Source of the DNA: Fibrisoma limi BUZ 3
GTDB taxonomy: Bacteria > Bacteroidota > Bacteroidia > Cytophagales > Spirosomataceae
Length of the DNA: 64,000 nucleotides
Assembly: GCF_000296815.2 (NCBI RefSeq)
Contig: NZ_CAIT01000009.1
Location: 620,001-684,000, forward strand
Direction of reading: 5' to 3'
A program made the translations under genes and the position numbers. This document shows positions 23,153-31,113 of the stretch, piece after piece; positions within the stretch are counted from its first letter, which is position 1, and the number at the start of each line of letters is the position of its first letter. The notes below the pieces were generated by a model that ran no database searches, was not told where the DNA came from, and worked only from the letters and a program-made list of their open reading frames with translations.

Positions 23153-25108
23153 TTAATTACCACTCGCGACTGCGGGCGCGGTAACCGATTTCGGTTTAGT
23201 GTTCGTCATCAGTGGTTTAGCCGAATCCACCGACTTGCGACTCGAATCTTTTTTCGGGGCAGGTACCTTGGTTTTGGGGGCCTGATTAATAGGCGGCAAA
23301 CTGGCGGTGGCCATTACCCGTTCTTCGAGTTTTTTGGCCTCCGTCCGGCGTTTCAGATACCGTTCAGCCACCAGAGCCGCCACGGATGCGGCAGCGCCCC
23401 CACCCCAGCCGGCACGCTCAACGAACACGGCAATTGCAATCTTAGGGTTATTCATCGGAGCAAATCCGACGAAGATGGAGTGGTCATATTTATGGCCGTA
23501 TTTTGCGTTCTGCGACGTACCCGTCTTTCCACACAGATCAATATTGGTTGTGTTGACGAGAGGGGTCACCGTACCGGCTACCACCGCCCGGCGCATCCCG
23601 TCAATGACGGGCAAATAGTATTCCCGTTCGATCCCAATTTCGTGGTGTTTGACGTATTCGGCCGGTACACCAGCGCCCTCTTTCCCGAAACCCTTGATGT
23701 AGTGGGGGGTGATGTAGTAGCCACGATTGGCAATAATAGCGGCCAGGTTAGCCAGCTTCAGCGGGCTGATGAGTAACTCACCTTCGCCGATACTGAGCGA
23801 ATACACGTTAGAAAACTTCCAGCGATTCTGACCACCGTACACCTTATCGTAATAGTTAACCGTGGGCAGATTACCCTTCAGTTCGCTCGGCAGATCGACA
23901 CCCAGCCGCTGCCCAATACCAAACTTTTCGACCCAGTCGTGCCACTCCTGCAAGCCAATGGCCGAAGCCCGGAACGTGTTCCGTTCGCCGTTGTTGTAGA
24001 TCATTCGGCGGAATACGTTGTAGAAATAGGGGTTACACGAGTACTGCACGGCTCCGCGCAGGTCCTGCCCTCCGCGGCAGTGGCAGCGCATGGGAGAGCC
24101 GCCGTGACCGTAAACAGTATGGGTCGAGAGCGTTCCCTGCTGCTGTGCCACCAGGGCCTGAATAAGCTTGAAAGTTGACCCCGGCCGGTAGCTCGCCATG
24201 ATTGGTCGGTTAATCAGCGGCTTATGCGGATTTTTCATTAACGCCCGGTAGTTCTTCGAAAAGAACCGGCTCGACAGCATATTTGGATCGTAGCTCGGAG
24301 CCGACACCGACACCAGAATTTCGCCCGTCGATGGTTCGATGGCGATTACGCTGCCCACTTTGTTTTGCATCAGGCTATCGGCATACTTCTGAGCTTCCAG
24401 ATCAATACCGGTAATGAGGTTCTGCCCAGCCACGGCCAGTGTATCAAATGCACCATTCTTCCATGAGCCTTTGTTGACGCCCCGCACATTCTGCATGATG
24501 AACTTCACGCCCCGCCGACCCCGAAGCTGTTCTTCATACTGCTCTTCAAGTCCGTTATGTCCAATGTAATCCCCCTGGCGGTAATAGGGAATTTCCTGCT
24601 CGTCCAGTTGTTTTTTGGTAACCTCACTGACGTACCCGAGAGCATTGGACAACGTCTGGGCCGGATACGTTCGCATGGAGCTGATGACCGGCTCAAAACC
24701 CCGGTAATCAACCAGTGCATCCTGAATGCGGGCAAAATCTTCCTTGGACAACTGCCGTAGAAACAGCGACGGTTTAACCGGCGAGTAGTTTTTAGCCAGC
24801 CCCATGATGCTGTCGAATTCCGACAGGGTGATATCCATCATCCGGCAGAAAGCCAATGTATCCGGAATCCTGACTTTTTTGGGCGTGACGTACAGGTCGT
24901 AAACGGGCGTATTGTAAACGATCAGCTTCCCGCTTCGATCATAAATCTGTCCGCGGTACGGTATTTCAATAACCCGCTTGATTGAGTTCTTCGACGACCC
25001 AAGCGAATAACTATCATCCAGTACCTGCAGGTAAAACAAACGAGTCAAATACGTCAGTCCGACGAGGCAGAAGACGCCGATGATGACATACTTACGATTC
25101 TCCAACAT
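23153..25108 (-). CDS. mrdA: Penicillin-binding protein 2 (elongasome transpeptidase)
   Basis: A 651-aa class B PBP. It has an N-terminal membrane anchor (YVIIGVFCLVGLTYLTRLF), a PBP dimerisation domain (IPYRGQIYDRSGK...), and a transpeptidase domain with the three active motifs: S-x-x-K in PGSTFK, S-x-N in QYSCNPYF and K-T-G in CGKTGTSQN. A Lys/Pro/Ser-rich tail of ~50 residues follows. It cross-links peptidoglycan during rod growth. rodA follows directly, as is common; mreB, mreC and mreD are not in the window. Confidence 0.94.
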   Translation of the reverse strand: MLENRKYVIIGVFCLVGLTYLTRLFYLQVLDDSYSLGSSKNSIKRVIEIPYRGQIYDRSGKLIVYNTPVYDLYVTPKKVRIPDTLAFCRMMDITLSEFDSIMGLAKNYSPVKPSLFLRQLSKEDFARIQDALVDYRGFEPVISSMRTYPAQTLSNALGYVSEVTKKQLDEQEIPYYRQGDYIGHNGLEEQYEEQLRGRRGVKFIMQNVRGVNKGSWKNGAFDTLAVAGQNLITGIDLEAQKYADSLMQNKVGSVIAIEPSTGEILVSVSAPSYDPNMLSSRFFSKNYRALMKNPHKPLINRPIMASYRPGSTFKLIQALVAQQQGTLSTHTVYGHGGSPMRCHCRGGQDLRGAVQYSCNPYFYNVFRRMIYNNGERNTFRASAIGLQEWHDWVEKFGIGQRLGVDLPSELKGNLPTVNYYDKVYGGQNRWKFSNVYSLSIGEGELLISPLKLANLAAIIANRGYYITPHYIKGFGKEGAGVPAEYVKHHEIGIEREYYLPVIDGMRRAVVAGTVTPLVNTTNIDLCGKTGTSQNAKYGHKYDHSIFVGFAPMNNPKIAIAVFVERAGWGGGAAASVAALVAERYLKRRTEAKKLEERVMATASLPPINQAPKTKVPAPKKDSSRKSVDSAKPLMTNTKPKSVTAPAVASGN

Positions 25109-25152
25109 GAGAATATATATCCTAAATCCAAGCTACGCAGCTCAATCCCTTA

Positions 25153-25160
25153 CAAAGATA
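25153..25160 (-). promoter_or_regulatory. Putative -7 element of the mrdA-rodA operon
   Basis: On the minus strand this reads TATCTTTG, matching TAnnTTTG. Transcription would start ~38 nt before mrdA. A -33 box at the usual distance is not evident. Confidence 0.4.
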
Positions 25161-25251
25161 GCAAAAGCAAAGACGAATGGTTCGTGCTGTTTCTTAATGT
25201 TAGGGTAATCCAGTAATTCATTCAATACTTGCAATTTACATGGCCAGGACG

Positions 25252-26259
25252 TTACCAGCCTTTCGCCGTGGTTCTGACCCGGCAGAGGTACATATCGGCG
25301 GTGATATAAAGCGTAGACCCATCGTCTCCCCAGGCGCAGTTGGCCGTAGCACCCCCGATGTTGATATGTCCCAGAAATTCTCCCTTTGGTGATAGTACCA
25401 ATACCCCGCCCGGCCCGGTCGTCCAGATGTTACCGTCGCGGTCAAGTTTCAGGCCATCGAAACCGCCCTGTAGCCCCTGTTTCTTTAATCCGTCGGGGCC
25501 AAAAATCATTGTACCCTTACCGATGGCTCCGTCTGCCTGAATGGGGTAAGCCATTATAACGGGCTTCTCAGGGTCTGACTGCGCTACGTAAAGTGTCTTT
25601 TCATCAGGAGATAAGGCAATGCCGTTGGGGCGGGTCAGGTCATCGACCAGCCTCGATACGTTGCCGTTGGGCGCTACACGATAGACACCGAATTTGTCAA
25701 TCTCGCGCGTAGGATCTTTTTCTTTCCTGGGCAGGCCGTACGGTGGATCAGTAAAGTAATAGCTTCCATTGGAATGGGCCACTACGTCGTTAGGGCTGTT
25801 AAATCGCTTACCCTCGAACGTATCGGCCAGCGTTTTTTTGCCACCTCCCCCACTAAGCGGCATGGCCGTTACCCGTCGGTCGCCATGCTCACAGGCAATG
25901 AGCCGTCCCTGTGCATCAATCGTCAGTCCATTGGAGCCGGGTTCATCGCCGTAGGGGAGCAGGCCGGTATATCCGGAAGGTTTCAGAAACGGCCGACAGC
26001 CTTCCTTCTCGGTCCATTTGTATATGGTGTTGGCCGGTACGTCGGAGAACAGCAGGTAGTTGCCGTTTTTGATCCAGACCGGCCCCTCCGACCACTCGAA
26101 ACCGGTAGCCAGCACGTCAATCTTCGCGTCTTTGGGAATAAGTTTATCGATTCGGGGGTCGGCGCGCACAATCTGACCGATTGTGGGATAATTTGGCGTC
26201 TGGGCCGATGCCCCTGCCGCAGCCAGGAGGAAAACCGGAATCAGTAGGTTAGCGTTCAT
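25252..26259 (-). CDS. Secreted SMP-30/gluconolactonase/LRE family protein
   Basis: A ~335-aa exported six-bladed propeller enzyme. The signal peptide is MNANLLIPVFLLAAAGASA. Typical blocks are GFEWSEGPVWIKNGNYLLFSD, DEPGSNGLTIDAQGRLIACEHGDRRV, FNSPNDVVAHSNGSYYFTDPPYG and a DGLKLDRDGNIWTTGPGG repeat, including the Glu, Asn and Asp metal ligands. Members hydrolyse sugar lactones; the exact substrate is unknown. The frame extends 20 codons further upstream, but the chosen ATG opens onto the signal peptide. Confidence 0.87.
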   Translation of the reverse strand: MNANLLIPVFLLAAAGASAQTPNYPTIGQIVRADPRIDKLIPKDAKIDVLATGFEWSEGPVWIKNGNYLLFSDVPANTIYKWTEKEGCRPFLKPSGYTGLLPYGDEPGSNGLTIDAQGRLIACEHGDRRVTAMPLSGGGGKKTLADTFEGKRFNSPNDVVAHSNGSYYFTDPPYGLPRKEKDPTREIDKFGVYRVAPNGNVSRLVDDLTRPNGIALSPDEKTLYVAQSDPEKPVIMAYPIQADGAIGKGTMIFGPDGLKKQGLQGGFDGLKLDRDGNIWTTGPGGVLVLSPKGEFLGHINIGGATANCAWGDDGSTLYITADMYLCRVRTTAKGW

Positions 26260-26427
26260 AAGGTCAATTGTAGGAATGTACAACAACATTACAAACGTTT
26301 GACCGGCCACGCAAACCACAAAAGTTCTGGCACCGCCAACGCTCAGGGAGGGGCAGTGCCAGATACTGCATTATTAGCTATAAAGTCTATTCGCGCCGGA
26401 TTAGCCGTCCGGCGTGAAGAGCACGCT

Positions 26428-27936
26428 TTACCGCCAATACGGCATTTCTGCCTGGGAAAGTACCTGCGTCCGGTTACCGCCGGTGATGTCCAGAATGAAC
26501 ACATTCCGCTGACCGGTGCCGGTATTATCGGTATTGGTAAAAATGACACGCGAACCATTCGGTGAGAATCGCGGATCAAGGTCGTTTGTACCCGTTGGCT
26601 TTACGTTGACGTTCTGGTTGTTGACCCGTAAGGTCGACAGATCCACCACATCACCCGTGGCAAGCGTCAGAAGCGTCATTCGCGCATCGAGTTGCCGCCC
26701 CTGCTCATTCGAAAAGTTGCTCACGTCGTACGAGAACAGCACCTGCCGACCATCCACTGAAAAGACCGGATTGCTGACCCGACTGGTCGGTCTGCTGAAG
26801 ACCAGTTCCGGCGTACCTCCATCCGGTGAGAACAACAGGAGTGTATTGTTATAGATGCTGCCGTTCGTCAGTCGCGCTATGATGCGATTGCCGACGCCGG
26901 TCCAGTCGCAGCCTGCAAACGCCTGCCCGGGCGCAGCCTGCCCTACCACCCGGAGCCCGGTCCCGTCGGTACGTACAGCATATAATTTATCGTTGCTCGG
27001 GTATACTAGTTGCGTTCCATCCGGAGACCAGCAGAACGACAGGTCCGTTGCCGACAACCCCGCGATCGGTACGTTGGTCACCCGGCGCATGTTACTACCG
27101 TCGCGATTCATGACGTACAGGTGAAGCTCCGTTTCAGCGTTCGAGATGAACGCAATCTGCTCTCGGTTCGGACTTACAATGGGCCGCCAGTTGCTGCCGA
27201 CGCTGGTCAACTGAATGGCATCGCGATCCGTGTTCGCCGTAAAAATCTGGTAGCGTCCGTCGATACGTCGGGCAAATACGTAGGCAAAATCCGGGAACGG
27301 CACCGTCCGAAACGACCAAACATCGCTGTTGACCATGTTGACGCCGTCTTTGACGATGACCTGCCAGTAGTACGTAGCGTTGTAGGCCAGGTCGTCGACT
27401 ACCAGCGTATCCTGCCGAACGCCCGTGTACGATCGCGTTGGTGTCGTGCTGCCTTCGCGGAACAGCAATACGTCGTACGTCAGGGTATCTCGGTTAGGGT
27501 CAGTTGCTTTCCACCGCAATATTGGCCGGATGGGCACCTGCGTGGCACCGGGTGCCGGACTGGGCTGCGAGGCCGCCGTTGGCGGGCGATTCTGCGCCCG
27601 GTCGTTCACCAGCAGCACTGTCACGACGGCAATCAGCGACTGATCGGATTCGACCGTAGCAACCTCGGTACGATACCCTTCTTTCGATACCTGAATAGTG
27701 TATTTACCAGCCAGTACGCTGTCAAAGCGAAAGTTACCCGTTGAGTCGGTTTCGGTAATCCGACCAGATGGACTAAGCCGCACCAGCGCATCACTGACCG
27801 GCTGGCGGTCGGCGTTGAGCAGTACCTGGCCCCGAATGGACCCAACTTGTCGCGGCTCAACAAATGTATCTTCTTCGCACCCCCATAGGAGTACCAGGCT
27901 GGCAAGAATACCAAGCACTACAACCAAATGTCTCAT
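26428..27936 (-). CDS. Lipoprotein with carboxypeptidase-regulatory, Fn3-like and WD40-like propeller domains
   Basis: A 502-aa lipoprotein with lipobox LLWGC (Cys ~20). Domains in order: a CarboxypepD_reg-like fold (~35-110; VGSIRGQVLLNADRQPVSDALV), an Fn3-like domain (~118-215; PPTAASQPSPAPGATQVP, YYWQVIVKDG) and a TolB/PD40-type beta-propeller (~220-500) with repeated FSPDG/SPNREQIAF-like blades. It lies on the same strand as the curli genes, after csgG with a ~130-bp gap, and may close that operon. Function is unknown; a sensor or scaffold role at the surface is a guess. Confidence 0.75.
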   Translation of the reverse strand: MRHLVVVLGILASLVLLWGCEEDTFVEPRQVGSIRGQVLLNADRQPVSDALVRLSPSGRITETDSTGNFRFDSVLAGKYTIQVSKEGYRTEVATVESDQSLIAVVTVLLVNDRAQNRPPTAASQPSPAPGATQVPIRPILRWKATDPNRDTLTYDVLLFREGSTTPTRSYTGVRQDTLVVDDLAYNATYYWQVIVKDGVNMVNSDVWSFRTVPFPDFAYVFARRIDGRYQIFTANTDRDAIQLTSVGSNWRPIVSPNREQIAFISNAETELHLYVMNRDGSNMRRVTNVPIAGLSATDLSFCWSPDGTQLVYPSNDKLYAVRTDGTGLRVVGQAAPGQAFAGCDWTGVGNRIIARLTNGSIYNNTLLLFSPDGGTPELVFSRPTSRVSNPVFSVDGRQVLFSYDVSNFSNEQGRQLDARMTLLTLATGDVVDLSTLRVNNQNVNVKPTGTNDLDPRFSPNGSRVIFTNTDNTGTGQRNVFILDITGGNRTQVLSQAEMPYWR

Positions 27937-28063
27937 TTATAGCTAATAGATTAGTAGACGGCCTGAGCCGGAATGATTGTGGATGACGTGTTTCAGAACC
28001 GGTTTACTTTTTCGGTTTATCGTCTTGGACATGATTTGAGAACCGTAAACCGTAAATCTGCCC

Positions 28064-29479
28064 CTACTTTTTCGCTGCGTTATCAGGTTTAGGGGACGTA
28101 AAACGACCCAGGTTCAACACCAGCCCCAGCGATGCCCGCAGGTAATAGTCATTAAAGCGCCCAGCCGTAATGCCGTCGAGGTCGTCGGTCAGGGGTTGTG
28201 CATATTCCAGCGTTGTCCGGATGCTGAAGGCCTTGGCGGGTGTGTACTGAAGCCCGATGCCGCTGTTGATTTTGTAGTAGCGGCTGCCCTGCAACTCGAA
28301 GGCTGAATTACCGCGCCGGGAAATCATTCCCGCCCCAACGTAAACAAACGGAGTGGTACGCTGGAACGGCAGCATCCGGAAAAAGAGGTTGGCGTCCAGC
28401 GTACTGACGTTCGAACGAAACGTTTCTCGGCTGGCCAACGTACCAACTCCGCCGTTGATCTGAATAGCAACAACCGGCGTAATATGAAAATCGAACGAAG
28501 CACCGTAGCCCGTTTCCAGCACCCGCCGACCGTAGTCACCCGAGTACCGCCAAACCGACCCGTAAGGTTGCAGGCACCAGAACGGCGCGTTCATCGCGTA
28601 CTTCCGCACACCATACACGTCCGTTTCGCTCATCTCGGTCTTTTCCTTGTCGTAAGCATCGAGCAGGGGTTTTGTCTGGGCAGCCGCTTTGTCGCTCACC
28701 GTCCAGAGTCCATCCCGAATGCCCTCGATTACCAGCGAATGAACGGCCTTTTCGATGGCTTCCGTTACGGCCATCTGCGCCGGTTCGTTGGTCGTGAAAC
28801 CCGTTTCGGCCTCCAGCAACCGCTTGAATCGGACGTATCGAAAAATGCCGGCATCGACCGACTGAGACAGAATGGTTTTCGACGTGTAGACCGTTTTAAG
28901 AATTTTGCCCGACCGGGTGGCCACCGCCCGCAGGTACACCGTTACACGGTCCTGCCGGTACTGCGTCGAACCACCCGTGGCAAAATATTTCAATCCGGCC
29001 CCCCCCGTAATGATGTTGGCATCGTAGGAAACCACGCCCCCTTCGAGGATTACGCCGGCGAACAGCAGCGGTGGCAGGTTCTCGCCGTCTTTGTACTGCG
29101 CTACGCTGGAGCGCACGATTTTCCGTTCGTTGAGGAGGTTACCGACGTTTTCACGCTCAATGGGTGTAAACCAGCCGCTTTCTTCCAGCGCCTTCAGCAG
29201 AATGTTGGTCGTGCCCTGCGATACGGCAGTTGAGAACGTAGAGCCGACCTCCGATTGCTTGTACTGACCGGTCTGATCGCGGAATTTATATACGGCCGCT
29301 ACTACCTTTTCCTTGGCGGGTGGCAGTCGGCGGAGTTCAGACGTAATGGCGGTTTCTTCGCCCAGCCGGGCGGCCCGGGGGCGGGTTGGTTGTTGAAAGT
29401 ACGGACTGCACCCGGTTAGTACCCAGCCCAATGCCGATACTATTACCCAGGGCATAGCTCTTCCCTGTAGGAATGTCAT
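28064..29479 (-). CDS. csgG: Curli secretion channel CsgG with a C-terminal beta-barrel domain
   Basis: A 471-aa lipoprotein (lipobox LTGC). Residues ~25-270 are the CsgG/HfaB domain: VVAAVYKFRDQTGQYKQSE, GWFTPIERENVGNLLNERKI and GVILEGGVVSYDANIITGG are close to classical CsgG. CsgG forms a nonameric outer-membrane pore for curlin export. Unlike the ~277-aa E. coli protein, it has ~200 more residues whose alternating strands (FHITPVVAIQINGGVG, FVYVGAGMI, LGLVLNLGRF) look like a small OmpA-type barrel. It is the last canonical csg gene of the operon. Confidence 0.9.
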   Translation of the reverse strand: MTFLQGRAMPWVIVSALGWVLTGCSPYFQQPTRPRAARLGEETAITSELRRLPPAKEKVVAAVYKFRDQTGQYKQSEVGSTFSTAVSQGTTNILLKALEESGWFTPIERENVGNLLNERKIVRSSVAQYKDGENLPPLLFAGVILEGGVVSYDANIITGGAGLKYFATGGSTQYRQDRVTVYLRAVATRSGKILKTVYTSKTILSQSVDAGIFRYVRFKRLLEAETGFTTNEPAQMAVTEAIEKAVHSLVIEGIRDGLWTVSDKAAAQTKPLLDAYDKEKTEMSETDVYGVRKYAMNAPFWCLQPYGSVWRYSGDYGRRVLETGYGASFDFHITPVVAIQINGGVGTLASRETFRSNVSTLDANLFFRMLPFQRTTPFVYVGAGMISRRGNSAFELQGSRYYKINSGIGLQYTPAKAFSIRTTLEYAQPLTDDLDGITAGRFNDYYLRASLGLVLNLGRFTSPKPDNAAKK

Positions 29480-29518
29480 GATGTAATACGAAAAAGATGT
29501 GGATAGAAAAGACCCCGC

Positions 29519-29944
29519 TTAGAAATAAGGAACCGTAACGGTAGTTTCGCCCCCCCGGCCATCCGTGATGCGGATGATGATGCCGTCGGTTCCATTGGTG
29601 ACATCGACCTGAAAATCACCGAAGCGATACGTTCCCTCCTTGATGTCCTCCTCGCCAAATTGCTGATTAACAAGGCTGGTGGTAATCCGGCTTAATAACT
29701 GCCGCTGCAAACTTTCGGCAAAGCTGTTGAGGGTATTCTGGCTGGTATTGGTCGACGTTGTCGTGCGCTGAACGCTGGGGTCTTTAAGCTTATCCTGCGC
29801 CTGGGCTGAGCTGAGCATCCAGGCGTAATTGAAGGTGTTACCGCCGAACGAGGGGTTCACCGGGCGGTAGATTAACTGCTGACCGTGGGCCATCATGGGC
29901 AGGCCCAGCAGGAGCCAGCAGCTCCACTGTAGAACTCGTTTCAT
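29519..29944 (-). CDS. csgF: Curli assembly protein CsgF
   Basis: A 141-aa exported protein. After the signal (MKRVLQWSCWLLLGLPMMAHG) comes the CsgF hallmark YRPVNPSFGGNTFNYAW and LSSAQAQ, which binds inside the CsgG pore. CsgF helps anchor the nucleator to the surface. It sits between csgE and csgG, 39 nt before csgG. Confidence 0.93.
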   Translation of the reverse strand: MKRVLQWSCWLLLGLPMMAHGQQLIYRPVNPSFGGNTFNYAWMLSSAQAQDKLKDPSVQRTTTSTNTSQNTLNSFAESLQRQLLSRITTSLVNQQFGEEDIKEGTYRFGDFQVDVTNGTDGIIIRITDGRGGETTVTVPYF

Positions 29945-29989
29945 GGATAGAAAATTTAAACTTTATAGCTATTGTTGGCACTTAATTCA

Positions 29990-30508
29990 TCAGAAAATAC
30001 CGGAGCCTTTCTGGTCTTCGTCGCCCAGTTGCTGCTGGGTGTCCCGGTAACTGATTATGTACTGACGGATCGTTTCGACCGCATTCAGCGCGTACTCTTC
30101 GATGATGTCCTGGCGAGCCTGGACGAACTGCTGCCAGAGCAACTGATCGTTGACCGATACGGATACAATGTTGCCGATACCCGATGTAGAGGGCAGCTCA
30201 TCAATGGTGACCAGAAACACGTCCAGTTCAAAATCGAGGGGTTTTCTGGCCAGTTGGCTCGTGTCGGCCGGGGCCGAGGGCGGAGCATTGACGTAGGCTT
30301 TGTAGAACGTTTCGTAGAAATCGCGGCCGATTTTGCTGCGGGTGTTGTCGAGCAGCAGGCTCTCGGCGCCTTCTTCGGTGAGCGTTTCCTCCTTCAGCAC
30401 CTCGTTCAGATCGCCCAAGCCTTCTACCTCCGGGTCCTGCGCCAGACAGACTCCGCTGACGAGCATCCCCAGCAGAAAGGCTACGAACCGGACGTACTGG
30501 CGTTTCAT
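29990..30508 (-). CDS. csgE: Curli secretion gatekeeper CsgE
   Basis: A 172-aa exported protein with signal MKRQYVRFVAFLLGMLVSGVCLA. The CsgE core is LLLDNTRSKIGRDFYETFY, followed by a beta-rich segment FELDVFLVTIDELPS and VNDQLLWQQFVQ. CsgE caps the CsgG channel and recruits curlin. It overlaps the preceding curlin-repeat gene by 4 nt, so the two are coupled. Confidence 0.92.
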   Translation of the reverse strand: MKRQYVRFVAFLLGMLVSGVCLAQDPEVEGLGDLNEVLKEETLTEEGAESLLLDNTRSKIGRDFYETFYKAYVNAPPSAPADTSQLARKPLDFELDVFLVTIDELPSTSGIGNIVSVSVNDQLLWQQFVQARQDIIEEYALNAVETIRQYIISYRDTQQQLGDEDQKGSGIF

Positions 30509-31008
30509 CGGACGTTGGTGATTTGTAACTGCATCCCGCCCGACTGTTCCACTTTGATGGGCACGCCCGTCGCGAACGGATAGCCGTCGCTGGTCAGTCG
30601 GTTGCCGTCGCCCCGCTGGGTGATCTCAAGCTGCTCGTTGCTGACCCGTACGTTGCGCAGGTCCAGCGTGTTGCTGTTGCCCAGTTGCCCGAGCGTGAAG
30701 GTGTTCTGATCGCCGACCAACTCCAGACCAAGCTGATTGCTGTTCCCGCTTTGCGTAAAGCTCAGGCGGTTACCAGTTCCCGAACCGGACAGGCTTACGC
30801 CATTGCCCGCGCCCGTCTGGCTGATGGCAATCTCCGGTGAGCCGCCCGTGGTGGTCTGTCCCGTAAATTGCGACAGCACAGCCTGTGTCTCGTCGGAGAG
30901 TTGCGTTCCCGGACGCCACAGAGCTTCCGACTGGGTCTGGACCTGTCCGGATTGCGCCCACGCGCCGAACGGCACGAAAGCGATTAGCCAAAGTAGATTA
31001 CGTTTCAT
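30505..31008 (-). CDS. Curlin-repeat-containing protein coupled to CsgE
   Basis: A 167-aa exported protein (signal MKRNLLWLIAFVPFGAWA). It has a ~40-residue unique N-part (WRPGTQLSDETQ) and then four to five curlin-like units, such as ISQTGAGNGVSLSGSGTGN and FTQSGNSNQLGLELVGDQN. It is smaller than the other repeats and lies between the large curlins and csgE with a 4-nt overlap. It may be a minor subunit or nucleator, which is inferred. Confidence 0.7.
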   Translation of the reverse strand: MKRNLLWLIAFVPFGAWAQSGQVQTQSEALWRPGTQLSDETQAVLSQFTGQTTTGGSPEIAISQTGAGNGVSLSGSGTGNRLSFTQSGNSNQLGLELVGDQNTFTLGQLGNSNTLDLRNVRVSNEQLEITQRGDGNRLTSDGYPFATGVPIKVEQSGGMQLQITNVR

Positions 31009-31113
31009 GGTTTACCCTTGAAGTTTTAGGGTTAAAACGGCCACCGAGCCTGAATTCTGCAACACAAACCCGATGAACCGTTTAACCATCCACACTGGTT
31101 ACCTGTTTTACGC

